A DNA stretch of 64,000 bases from Spodoptera frugiperda. Its lineage: Eukaryota > Arthropoda > Insecta > Lepidoptera > Noctuidae. The position numbers were made by a program, and so were the translations under genes. The stretch covers positions 9,176,001-9,240,000 of the forward strand of contig NC_064220.1 of the NCBI RefSeq assembly GCF_023101765.2. The letters run 5' to 3'. This document shows positions 40,883 through 52,527 of the stretch, one piece after another. How positions within the stretch are numbered: position 1 is the stretch's first letter; each line of letters begins with the position of its first letter. A model generated the notes under the pieces. The model was given only the letters and a program-made list of their open reading frames with translations. It did no database searches and was not told the origin of the DNA.

Positions 40883-42668
40883 TGGAGAAGTTTTATCCGT
40901 AAAACCAACTCAAATAAAGAAATTAGTAAACTAAACATCTGTTTTTATTGAAAACAGTTCGATATATTGTTGGATGGCAAACAAAAATATTTTCCCAAAC
41001 CATATTAAATTGGATTTATATAGATCAAACAGTTTGTGTTAAATCGTTGAATCGGGTTGTATAATCACTCGATTAAGCTAATCCAACGATTCGATGGTCA
41101 TACGATTTAATAAGCGTTCCGTTCTTTGATCTTCTATTGTTTTGTGCTAGAGATATTATTTTCTTTTTTTTTATTTTGAATGTTTGTTTTGTTTTACATA
41201 TTTAGTGCTTATAATTAATTATTATTTATTTAATGCCTTGTACACACAAAATGTTTATTGACTAAAGTCGTTTGACTAAATCTTTATTTATTAAATAGTT
41301 TTATGATTCTGTAAAGTACAGAATTTCTTTAAATCTTTCCTCATTTAGCTTGCAGTAAAGGGAAGAAGAAAAGAGTACGAAGTACGAAGAGTTTAAAATA
41401 TATTTTATTAGCTTACAAGGAAAACTGGTTAACCACTAAACGAATAAGGTCTTTACCTTCAATTACCTTCAATCTAAAGAAAAGTTTTATCACGCGAATG
41501 CAAAAGAGATTCCAATTAGTTTCTGATTTGCTATCGTCGTTTTATAGTGGCTGTGCAATTCGCATTGATCCTTATTCCAGCGCTAATACAACTACGTAAT
41601 AGGGTACGATAGAAAGAGCTCTCACATGGACCACTTAGTCTCTGTCGGGCATATCAGTGATAACATTACCCCAGGAAATAGGATGCTGGAAAGCTTTAGA
41701 TAGGTTTGGGAGACCCTTATCAGGTGATAAAGATCGCTATTTGAAGCAAAAAATGGCGTTGTTACCCTATTACATTCTTATCCGTTATTCTAGTAGTTAT
41801 CAATGTAAATTCATATTCAGTGGGATGTTGACAAAAAGTTCGAAAAGTATTCGTTTACATACATATACGGTCTAGGACGTTTTTATTCTAGATAATTATT
41901 TTTTTATATTTAAATGGGATCGTCGGTAGAAAGCGCCTTACACGGACATACATGGAACAGATTGAAGATTATATTAAAGAAGCGTAAAATTAAAAGTACC
42001 CCTAATCGACGAGCATGCATGAAATGCATGAAATTCATAGCAATTGGTGTTCCGTTGTCACAGCATACCCCCGTGGGAGACAGGCGAGAGCTTATGTATG
42101 TATGTAAAGTTTTATTTATACGCCTTTCTACATGTGTGTGTGTTTCTACATGTCTATATACGTGTGCCGTATAACAATTTATACGATTCCTTCAGCTGTC
42201 TAGCGCCGGTCAAGCGTAACTATGATGTTATTGAACACAAGTTTCTAGGTCGTATCTTGTCGAATAAAACGTTTTACAACCGACACATATTTCAGTTACC
42301 TAGTATAACTTAATGTCAACTCAATAAAATGAAACTTGCTTTATTTACAATCGCTTATGTCAAGGTAAAACGAGTGCAAAGTAAAGTATGATAATGAGAG
42401 ATTTATTTTTTATGTTTACATAGTGTTTTCTTCTTTTGCGTTTTGTACAAGATCTAAATGAGGTACTCAAACTTCTCATAAGTATGTTTATTTTTCTGTA
42501 ATTAAAATGTAGCTTTGAATGCGTAGGCAGAAAGAAAAAAGTAATCTAGATATCGCTCAACAGCTTTCTATCTCCAGTTACACAAATAATAACGAAAGAA
42601 AAACGCTCTATTACGATGTAAAGTAAATACAAATATACACTTAGGCATTTCTCGGAAGAATCATTAGT

Positions 42669-42863
42669 ATGGAACTTCAATTTACTCCAAAACGAATGGA
42701 TGACAACAAAGGAATAAAGATAGCGCTTCAACAATTAATTGTGACGTCACGTCTGTCGAAGAGGAAGAGAGATTGCGGTGGACGATTCAAGATTGCACCA
42801 CAGCTAACATTCTGGTCTTGGACTTCGATTGACCAACTACTTACTGGGAATACTTGCAGTTGA
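42669..42863 (+). other. Open frame of doubtful coding value
   Basis: Sixty-four codons are open on the + strand and the region is somewhat richer in GC. There is no motif, no partner exon and no flanking splice sites in frame. Confidence 0.15.
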
Positions 42864-43015
42864 CGAGAGTAAACAATAATTTTATTGCAAACAGTCTATT
42901 GTTTTAACTACTTAATATCACCCACATGTATTCCTAACATCAGAAGTGAGATTCTCTTTTCACCAACATATCGAAAGTGAGATATCTCCTATCTTTTCTT
43001 TTTATCTTTTTTTAA

Positions 43016-43206
43016 ACGTTGCCCCACACTAGGATTTTCTTCTGTGTCGTGGCTGCGTTTACAAACAAACAAGTTTACATACACATCACGCCCAGATCCG
43101 GAATAATAATCTGTGGATCACACAAAGAGTTGTTCCGTGCGGGAATCGAACCCGCGACACGTTGCATGGCAGCCAGTTGCCCAGCCACTGCGGAAACCGT
43201 GCAGAC
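43016..43206 (-). repeat. tRNA-derived SINE, family 1 (copy)
   Basis: Reverse orientation with a perfect B box (CGGGAATCGAACCCGCG on this strand), GTTGCATGGCAGCCAGTTGC and the TTGCCCCACACTAGGATTTT tail at the left end. Confidence 0.8.
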
Positions 43207-43718
43207 CTATCACCGACACATTTATTATTTTTGGATAATTTAGAATATTTTAAATTAAATAATTTGTAAATAAGTAACTACATGTTTTACAGTTCTAAGA
43301 AAGGAAAACAAAAAAAAAGGTTTAATATAAAGGATTAGGATCTCAGTAGGGTTGCAGTAAAACAAAATGAAATGAAACCAGTTTGTTTATCTATGAGATT
43401 TGCTTTATTTCAGAGTCTTAGACTAGACTCTTTTTAGTTTATTCTATCAGGACTGAAACAACAAAATGTAATCAACATTGCGAGCCTCTTAATCATTAAG
43501 TTGATTTCAATTAAAAGATTAACCGAGTATCGAGTTGAAGATCTACTTTTTTTGTGATAAAAAATGTTAATCAATCATTAATTACATGATTAATTGATTT
43601 TATGAAAAGCTTTACGTTATTTCGCCTTGCTTTAAATTAAATCTGATATTTATGATACTTTTTAATAGTTTAGAAGGTTATCAAAAGTCATTAAGTCGGT
43701 ATAACGATACGGATAGCT

Positions 43719-43803
43719 CACAGAAAACCGACGTGAAACAATTGAATGCGATTGCTTACCATCAGATAATCCGTTGACTCTTTTATCGGCCTTACCATAA
43801 AAA
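43719..43803 (+). repeat. Family C repeat (internally deleted copy)
   Basis: CTCACAGAAAACCGACGTGA joins straight to GATTGCTTACCATCAGATAA, so the middle 170 bases seen in the copy at 23439 are missing. Confidence 0.65.
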
Positions 43804-45417
43804 AGATAAACCCACGGATAGCCGTCTGTTATTGATCATTTAAGTGACAAAATAAATTTTACTATAATGTCATAAAAATAAAAGAAAATGTGGTTTTTAT
43901 AAAAGAAACAACGTTGCATCTTATTGAATTTCTTTATATTCTAGCTTTGAAATTCGCTGTCGGCAAGAACAAAGTTGAGATGCAATTAAATAAGTCTCTA
44001 GAGCTTTGTTGTTTTCAAAAGAGATGTTATTTACAGTTGTAGTATTTTGCTAGAAAATTACTACCAACACTTAGTCTATTATGTTTATTTATACTTACTA
44101 AAAGTTGTTGCATATAGAATGTTTAACTACAATTCAACAATTTTACTTCAAAACAAGTTAGTTATTCATCTCTCTCTCTCTTTTAAAAAACAGTAATAGG
44201 TAAAAAATATTGTTTAAGTGAAACGGTTTCAATGAGCTCTATCCTACATGTTAGTTTGATATATCTACAATGGTACCTCCATTGTTCCTCATAATTCCTC
44301 ATAATATTTTATGGTGATCAAGATCAAGACTGTGGATCGATTTGCCCTCAGGAAGGGGGTGAAATTCCAATTACTTTTGACCCAAACAAACAAACAGGGC
44401 AAGCTATATAAAACCTTTTAGTAACGATTTGTTTATCTAGTAGTAATTTACTTGCAACAAGTCTATTATACATACGAGAGTTGTCTATTAAAGTTAGCAT
44501 TTTAGTAAGGTCGAATTTTTAAATTGTGCCTCTATGTTGGAGTAAAAATATTACCTACTTTTAATGGTTAGTGCTGTAAAAACGGTGTATTGAAGTACAT
44601 CTTAACCACTTAAATTACTTTTCGAGTAAAATTTTATTGAAAAATCGATTTCAGACAATGCTTTTAGTATTTATCGCTCGGCTCCTAGGCTATTAAAAGT
44701 ATAATGATAATATATCAAAGTAAATTAAGGTAATTCTGTTAATACAAGAAAATGTTTAATAGGATAGATGACTAATTTTTATTTCAATGTCCGTCTTGTA
44801 GATTATTTTAAAACATTTGACACGTATTTTTTATTTTCTTATGGAAACAAATACTTTCGAAGATATATTGATTTGAAATATCGCGTGACGTCACTTCTAG
44901 GTACGTTTTATACGTGGAAATGACGTATTTTTACCTAACGAATTAAATAGGTTTTTAATTTTCATACCCCGTCATCACCCACTAGTCACACAGCTTACCC
45001 TATTAGCCAAAACTTAGTTTAAGGTTTAGTTTAAATTAAAGACACAAATAGCGCCAAAGTTTTGCTTTAATAAAATAAACACAAAGATACAAATTTCAAT
45101 ATTATTAAGACAACGAAATCATCTATTTAATTAGAAATATTTACAATTTCCCTGTTTCTAATAAGTTCAGTTCAATTTCAGTAATCTTATTAATTTTAGA
45201 GGCATTGCTAGGCCCTCGTGATGAATTCTTAATAGAAAACTCAAGAATTCCTTCTTTCTTTACAGGTCAACCACCTTTTATTTGTCCTCAAAATTATTCA
45301 TGTTTATTTCTTTCTTTCAAAGTTTCAGTGAAATGAAGAATACGTTGTTGAATTTTGAAGCTACTTATTCGACATTTTTTGAGTTATTTATAGATAGTCA
45401 TCATCATTATCATCATC

Positions 45418-45668
45418 AACAGCCTATAAGTGGTCACTGCTGACCAAAGGCCTCTTCTCACAAGTAAAAGGTTTAAGCTTTAATCACCACACTTGCTCAA
45501 TGCGGGTTGGCGATTTCAAACTTAGAATTAGAAAGTATACTCGTAAGCAGTTTTCCTTTCGATGTTTTATTTCACCGTTTGTCAGTGGTCTCTAAATAAT
45601 CTTAGAAAGTACATATAATTCGGAAAATATGACATTGGTACTTGCCGTTAATAGGTTTCGAAACCATA
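45418..45668 (-). repeat. tRNA-derived SINE, family 3 (copy)
   Basis: CAGCCTATAAGTGGTCACTG and TTGCTCAATGCGGGTTGGCG run into CGTTAATAGGTTTCGAAACC, the B-box region, at the right end. Confidence 0.7.
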
Positions 45669-46826
45669 TATATCTGTTTGGTCCGAGCGGAGGTCTTGGA
45701 GGTCAAGGACAAAAAATAAAGATAGACATTCTACAATTATAAATAATAATACATTACATTTTTATTATGATTTACGTATACCTAATAGAGTTATTTATCA
45801 TAATATGATGTATAATTAACTATATCCAATTTTCTTTTATATTTACTACAGAAAGGTACTTATCTCACTTACTTAACTCACTTGGTATTAATCTCACATT
45901 AAGTTACTCTTAAAATTATATCTTCATTTGCTACGATGCTACGAAAGCTACGGCGTAGCAATTTACTCGTAGCTACAAAACCTTTTAAAATACTTATTGT
46001 GCAACAATACGACTTAGTAATACTAAGGAGCTATTTTTCATCACAAAACTAAAATTGCCTTATAAAACACGAAAAACCTTTTAGCTTTGCTCCTAGGTTT
46101 AGCTTTTATATTGCGAACCACTGACCAATTGGAATTAACGTCTTTTTCATTTTCAATTAAGATTTTTTATTCCATGGCTATTTTAAGTTGCAAAAAGTTG
46201 ATGCTATTTTAAAACGTAGTCGTCAAAATGCTCGATACAGTTATCAGGCTCATTTGTATTGATGACAAAATGTTCCTAAAGCAATTTTGTCAACATCAAA
46301 ATTGAATCATCGAAGACCATTGCAGAAAGAACGATGTACTCCGCTTGCCTTATTGCTATTGATAAAATCTGTGATGACATTCCATTAAGCAGTTTTTCCT
46401 AAACATTATTAAAAAAAGTATTTTCCTTATTGGCTTTGTTTATCATATTTCTGTATAAAGTATCCGGAATGACGACGACACAAAATAATATGCGGAATTT
46501 AACCAAATTAAATTATATTCTGTTGGCTTGTTGACCCAAGCAAATTGTCTGACGACAATTTGTCTTCGCCTTTATGCGACGAGACTAATATTTTTTTACT
46601 TTTTTATAATGTACGTGTAATTCTGAGACTAAGAACTGCCTTTGTTAACTTTCTTGATAAGGTTTCAAAGTTAAAAAATGCACGAAGCATTTTTAGACAA
46701 AAAATTACTGACAGCATTTTTAACACAGACCTCAAGTTTTTTATCAACTTCATTATGACTCCACTACTATTGAATTTTCAGTTTTGAAAACCTTTATTAT
46801 CATTTCCATTCTCATTTTTTTTTGTT

Positions 46827-47099
46827 ACAACGTCACGCCTTTTTTCCCCGAAGGGGTAGGCAGAGGTGCACATTACGGCACGTAATGCCGCTATACAATG
46901 TACACCCGCTTTTCACCATGTGTGTTATAAGTCCCATGTAATAGGAGGTGAGCCATATACTGGGTACAATGCCAGACTCCGTGCTACTACTGAGAAATTT
47001 TCGAAAACCCGAAAAAAGCCCAGCAATACTTTGCTCGACCCGGGAATCGAAGCCCCTTGTCCGACAGTCGCACTTGTGACCACTCGACCAACGAGGCAA
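46827..47099 (-). repeat. tRNA-derived SINE, family 2 (near-complete) close to the GPCR exon
   Basis: The copy has the full family-2 structure in reverse: CCCGAAGGGGTAGGCAGAGG tail, AATGCCGCTATACAATGTAC body, and the tRNA-like head with CGGGAATCGAAGCCCC and CACTCGACCAACGAGGC at the right. It ends about 107 bases before the exon acceptor at 47207. Confidence 0.85.
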
Positions 47100-47206
47100 T
47101 CTATCTGTTCTCGTAATAATTTAATAATGTCTCTCAGTTCTCATAATATTCTTCATAGTATTTTGAGAACTAACACACATCTAATAAGGTATAATTTTGT
47201 CCACAG

Positions 47207-47390
47207 CTGCTGTAGTGATAGCATTCTTCGTGTGCTGGGTCCCATTTCACGTACAACGTTTGTTTTTCATCTACGGGTACAATCTGCCTCAGTTCCATGT
47301 GATAAATGAGCATCTGTTCAATGTGGCTGGTGCTTTATACTACGTGTCGGCTACCGTCAACCCGATCCTGTATAATGTTATGAGTGGCAG
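47207..47390 (+). CDS. Neuropeptide GPCR exon, TM6 to TM7 (partial gene)
   Basis: This 184-base exon follows TTTTGTCCACAG and ends at GGCAG before GTAAGAT. The frame encodes AVVIAFFVCWVPFH (TM6 with the CWxP motif), QRLFFIYGYNLPQFHVINEH (third extracellular loop) and LFNVAGALYYVSATVNPILY then NVMSG (TM7 with NPxxY). In class A receptors CWxP is the activation switch and NPxxY stabilises the active state. CWxPFHxQRL with NPILYNVMS is typical of the neuromedin U-like group, whose insect members bind pyrokinin/PBAN or CAPA peptides; the exact ligand cannot be told from two exons. The exon begins with two bases of an Ala codon started in the exon at 18816 and ends after two bases of an AGN codon. 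The C-tail exon was not located downstream. Confidence 0.9.
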
Positions 47391-48822
47391 GTAAGATAAA
47401 ATTATACATTTTAATGTTTATTTTATTATGTTAGCTCTACATAAAGTACATTTTCTCTGAAATGTCATTAGGCTGACTGCTACTTCCTTGGTGTTAAAGT
47501 TTTCTATAGGCGGCGATCACTTTACCATCAGATGAAAAGGCCAAGTTTGGTCCAATCACAAAAAAATGGTTAAATAGAACATATCTTGATATTGTATCAA
47601 ACTATTTTTTGCCCGCAAACATACAACACACGGTACAGACTACGCCCAATAATATTCCCTCGAATTGTAGTTTCCAATCGCCATTGTGCGACTAACAAAA
47701 CCGACCAAATTCGTATAAGAACAGATATCCTCGAATCACGAGACCTTCTAGTCTCCAGACATTAAACTAATAGTCCTTGGTCACTAGACAGATGACGGTG
47801 AACACATTACAAACCGAAATTCATTGACCTCTTATTGTTTTCCTTCAGTATGTTGTATAAATGTTTATTTTTCTACTGTCTACCTCATAATATAAGCTCA
47901 TTTGTAAACAAGAAGGTACATTCATTTGGTACTGTGTTTACTATCAAGCTATTTGTTAAGTAACGGGGTTGGCGCTTAAAGGTTTAACTCTGGGGTTGTG
48001 TACACTAGGATTTCTTAAATGAAACCATTGTATACTGAACTAACGAAACCATAGCGTGATCAATCTCGGTCTTGATCTATCTTGCCGTCTATCGAGCAAA
48101 TTTTTGGTTGTATAATTACATGAAAATACCATTAAGGTCAATTTCCCAAAGGGTTTAATGAAGTTCTCTCAAGAAGATACCACTTTAAATTCCAATAAAA
48201 GTTATTTACTTAGCACAACTCTAAAGATAGCTCAAATGATGGCGTACAAAAATCAACTTTATACGTCATTTATACGTAATTAACTAATTAATAGTCGTAC
48301 TCACGGCTACTAGAATAATCCCGACGACATTTGTATCTACCCAATACGAGAACAAAGAAAACAGAAGATACATATTTCTCACTAAAAACATATATCAACC
48401 GCACCCTTAATTACTTACCACGACGGCATCGTCAAATTGATATCACAAATAAATTATATTTATTATTGTGAACTGAACATTGTCTGCAAACGTCAATTAT
48501 TTCTAAGATACGATGAGAGAAAGAACAAAGGGAGAAAGCACATATAACATCATATATATACTCGTATGTCTATAGCAATATATGTCAACGTTGTTTTCAT
48601 TATAGCACGACTACACCTTTCTTTGACAATAAAATAAAACGTCGTTCATAGGTATAATGGGACCAGACAGACGTACATTTAAGTACTTTATTTACCACAA
48701 AGTCTATAGCTACTAATGTTTCATCGAATCTAAATAAATAAACTAACAGTCGTAGGGTTTTACATTGTTACAAGGGCTTAGTACGACTTTGTTTTATGTT
48801 TAACGAGATCAAAACGAGAGTG

Positions 48823-48912
48823 CGTTCGGTCATTGCTTGGTCCATACGAGCCGGCCAACGCGCCAGTGCGCCGAACGCGGCGATTTCGTTCAACGTAAAA
48901 CAGACTTTGACT
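48823..48912 (+). repeat. Family D short repeat (copy 1)
   Basis: The block GTCATTGCTTGGTCCATACG through CGCCAGTGCGCCGAACGCG and TTCAACGTAAAACAGAC resembles 57222-57322 and 62936-63010. It is GC-rich compared with its surroundings. It is a dispersed repeat and not an exon, although it gives a 72-codon frame here. Confidence 0.5.
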
Positions 48913-49948
48913 TCTTTGGTAACAAGCATAAATTCCAACAGGGTTCGAATGTACGCGTTGAATAGTAATCAAAAGATATTTTGTTATGTTAAAGTTAATA
49001 TTACATCTAATTGATTATTTTAGATATAAAAGCGTCATGAGTAAACAAATAAACTGTTGCGTTTAAGGTAAATATCACTTACCTACCTAATTGTAATTAA
49101 TAACACTTCTAGTAGCGACACCATAAACTGAAATGAAATCACAACTAAATAATACGTTAACTTACACTTTCCACACAGAATAACAGTTTAAACAACACAC
49201 TCTAACAACATAATAAGATTATTTAATAATAATATCATGAAAGTCAAGCGCGGCACGTTTAACGAGTTTCATAATGGTTCCTATAATGGCTTCTACCTAT
49301 TGATATTAACATAGTTTTAGGAGTTAGTTTCAGTTCCTGTTATTAACTGAAATCATGCCGAAACTTTTAAAGCAATTTATTATAGGTTTTAGTTTATAAA
49401 CTGTTCGGAATGAGGCATATACTCAGCCTAGCTAACTAGTTAATAGCAGTTTGATATTAGGCATACTTCACTTTGATCTATAGCCTATGCTACCATGTAT
49501 TGGACTATGGGGCTCTTCTAAAAAAGGATGAAATCCTTCACAAAAAGAGATGGATGAAGTTGCCTTCCTCTTTATAAAGTTTGTCAAAAGCGGCGTAGTT
49601 TTTAGTCAGATTCCCTCTCGCCTCGCTCAAGGTAGGAGAAGTAAAGATAAAGATAAAGATAAAGATAAAGATAAAGATATTGTTTATTTGCATTAACATG
49701 AGTGATATTACACATAGGAAATACATGCAATGGTGGTAGAATAGGTATATGAGCTACATGTTATGCCGTCTAGGCGTACAAATATTTATAGTTTTAAACC
49801 TTAAGCATACAAAGAATTATATAAAATTATTAAACTTAAACAAAAACAATGTAAGGTATTCCAATAATAAATAATCACAAGCAACAAAAGTTAGAAATTA
49901 ACAAAAATTATTAAATTATATTACAAAATTATTAAAAAATATCAATTA

Positions 49949-50652
49949 TTAAAAATCTAATTTATCATTTAAAAAATCTTCTAAGCTATAGTAACATTTC
50001 TTATACAATTTTTTTTTTAGTTTAGCTTTAAACAAATTTAAATTTAACTCTTGTATGGATTTAGGTATTTTATTATAAACTTTAGGACCTAAACATATTA
50101 TGCTTTTGTGCAACAATGCAGTTCTAGAGGGATGAATGCAAATGTTATTTTTACGACGATTTCTGACATGATATTCAGACAGACGCGGAAACAAATGTAG
50201 GTTATTTCTGACAAACAATGCCACTTCAAGGATATAATATAAAGATGGAAGTGTTAAAATTTTGTGTTTGGTAAATAGCGGCTTACAACTATCCATACTT
50301 TTTATTCCGAACATAGATCTAATGCAACGTTTTTGTTGTTTGAAGATTATATCTTTATGAGTTGAATTTCCCCAGAAGATTATTCCAAACCTAAGTACTG
50401 ATTCGACAAGACCGTAATATGCTGTGAGCAGAGTTTCCGTGCTGACTGTAGGGGCTAACTTATATAGGGCATATGCTGACTTACTAACTCTTTTACTTAT
50501 TCCGTCAATATGATTTTTCCAATTGAGTTGCCTATCAATAGTTAAACCCAAGAATCGAGTTGTATCTACTTCTTGAATAGTATACTCGTTATACATTAGG
50601 TTAACCGGTAATGAATTTGTTATGTTTTCCCGCTGTTTAAAGTGCATTATAC
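49949..50652 (-). pseudogene. LINE reverse transcriptase, C-terminal part
   Basis: Continuing from the MITE junction the frame reads SIMHFKQRENI, FLGLTIDRQLNWKNHID (thumb region), FGIIFWGNSTHKD, CIRSMFGI, and a tail with GPKVYNKIPKSIQELNLN. It ends with a normal stop at 49949. It carries the last third of the polymerase and the C-terminal tail and has no internal stop. Confidence 0.8.
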
Positions 50653-50654
50653 TA

Positions 50655-51308
50655 CAGTAGAATCCGGTTATAACGACTACCAAGGGACCGGTGACATTAC
50701 GTCGTACTAACCAGAAGTTGTATTAAACGAACAGAAAAAAGATTGTTTTTATATAACAGTTAAATGCCCGTTTAGGTGATGAGCAGATAAAAAAAATAAC
50801 CCATTTTAATCAAAATAGTTATTTATTAATTATTCAAATTATGTAAGGATGTGTAATGTACGTACTACGCTTTCTTATATGGAAGTGTAAATCTATTCTA
50901 ACAACTTTACATTTAATGCAAAAAGTCTGTAATTTTTGTTTATTTCTGGTTTTATTCGCGTTTTATCGCGTCACTTGGATTTACCTACAAATACGTACTG
51001 CCATAAAATAAACAGTCAATTTCCAATCAGAGGCGTCTCGCGGGGCGATAGTTGAGATAGCTATTCATTTATTTCATTATTTTCTATGAATTATTTGTAA
51101 ACACGGCAACGCTCGTCGTTGTGTCGTTGTAACCGGACAATTATGTGTGAAATTCGGTCGTTAAAAGCGGATGGTCGTTGTAAGCGGAGTCGTAATAAAC
51201 GAATGTCTATTTATGCAAGTTTATACTAAAACCAAACAAATGCCTAAACTTTCGTCGCTAAAAACGGTTGGTCGCTATATGCGAAGTCGTACTAAAGGGA
51301 CTACACTG
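50655..51308. mobile_element. 654-bp pogo/Tigger-like MITE inside the LINE
   Basis: The ends are inverted and start CAGTAGAATCC (left) and CAGTGTAGTCC (right, inverted). TA flanks both sides (50653-50654 and 51309-51310). Internal repeats of AACGAC/TCGTAC-type words continue the terminal similarity inwards. No transposase frame is present. A CAGT-start terminus with TA target is typical of pogo-like Tc1/mariner elements. Removing the element and one TA restores the reading frame of the surrounding LINE. Confidence 0.85.
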
Positions 51309-51310
51309 TA

Positions 51311-52527
51311 GTTTTTTTAAGATTAATTTTTAAATTATTATTATTAAGCCAATCAATTATATTTGATAATGAATTATTTATTTCGAGGTTGTAATTATTT
51401 GGATCTTTACATTTTACAGTTATTGTGCTATCGTCAGCAAAAAGGACCATAGGTTCTGTAGTTGCCGACGGTAGGTCATTTATGTATAATAAGAACAGGA
51501 GGGGACCTAATACACTACCTTGAGGAACGCCATAACATACACTACGCTTATGAGATGTAAATATCTGTTCGCTTTTAGTTTTTGGATTAAACTTTGTTAC
51601 TTCCGTTATTTGTTGACGACCTGTTAAATACGACCTTATTAACTCCAATACATTACCACGTATACCGTATGCCGAGAGTTTGTTGACTAAAATATTATGA
51701 TCTACGCAGTCAAACGCTTGGGACATATCGCAATATATAGAACAGACAGGCAAGGATCTGTCTACATGTGTGTATACATTGTATAAGAAGTCGTATACTG
51801 CCATGTTTATATTATTTTTTTGCCTAAAACCCTTTTGATTATCACATAAAATCTTATGTTTTTCTAAATATCTATTGATTTCAATATAAAAGTATTTTTC
51901 AAATATTTTAGAGAATATAGGTATTAAAGCTATTGGTCGGTAGTTCTCCATTAAACATTTATCCTCTTTTTTATGCAATGGTTTTATTATGGTAAGTTTT
52001 AAGTCACTTGGGAATGTACCGTTCGCTATACAAAGGTTTATTATATGACTTAAGTGGCATGCAATACCCTTATCCACTGATTTAATTATTTTAGTGGGTA
52101 TTCCATCATAACCGACACTATTTGTGTTTCTTAAATTATTAATAATTCTTAATATCTGATTAGGTAAACAAGGCGACATGAACATGGAATCTGTATTGTG
52201 ATTAATCAATCTCGTAGATTGCTTTCCCGCACCAACGGTAGGTTTTACTTTTTCAATAAAATATTTATTAAACGCGTTCGCTATATCTAAAGGATTTTGG
52301 ATATAAGTGTTATTAAGCTTTATTTTATCAATCGATTCCTTTGGTGTAGATGTTTTGTTATTATTAATTATTTGCCATGTTGATTTACTTTTATTAGTTG
52401 ATATATTTATTTTATAATTATTCTGAGCCCGTTTTGTTAAGTTTATAATTTTTTTCATTTTTTTCGAGTAGTTCTTATAATTATATTTATTTTCAAGTGT
52501 GGGTTTACGTCTATAACTCCATAACAT
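51311..52527 (-). pseudogene. LINE reverse transcriptase, main part
   Basis: Reverse transcriptase core motifs are present in order: GYDGIPTKIIK, LKLTIIKPLHKK, NYRPIALIPIFSKIFEK, QKGFRQ, YCDMSQAFDCVDH, YGVPQGSVLGPLLFLLYIND and LFADDSTI (the catalytic xADD box), then INLKKT. This enzyme copies LINE RNA at the target site. The frame ends prematurely because of the MITE at 51308. Upstream it is separated by a frameshift in an A-rich run near 52525 from the frame 52530-52796, which continues the pre-polymerase region (KPKWLSRGIKM, CSKKKKR). Confidence 0.85.

Larger units (their letters stand above)
18920..47206 (+). other. 28.3-kb intron of the neuropeptide GPCR gene
   Basis: The interval begins with GTACGT and ends with TTTTGTCCACAG. 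Both flanking exons have matching phase (one base / two bases) and adjacent protein segments. No other receptor-like exon was seen between them. The intron is filled with transposable elements of several classes, listed separately; the largest, a complete Ty3/gypsy element, lies antisense to the gene. The stretches 20800-21460, 22300-23040, 24620-25440, 25700-26230, 32040-32740, 36870-37550, 38570-39230, 40060-40760, 41200-42650 and 43810-45400 show no gene or clear repeat. Confidence 0.75.

Noticed and set aside
46866..47309. 147-codon + strand frame overlapping the receptor exon
   Set aside because: It is in a different frame from the receptor and most of it is SINE sequence read backwards.
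47848..47960. Acceptor TTTTCCTTCAG followed by an open frame as the receptor's next exon
   Set aside because: The phase fits, but the peptide (MLYKCLFFYC) does not resemble helix 8 or a GPCR tail.
48796..49014. GC-rich 72-codon ORF as a possible receptor C-tail exon
   Set aside because: The GC-rich core belongs to a short dispersed repeat present also at 57222 and 62936, and it lacks a suitable acceptor and phase.
49643..49680. AAAGAT tandem run as an independent microsatellite
   Set aside because: It marks the 3' terminus of the LINE, next to the target duplication.
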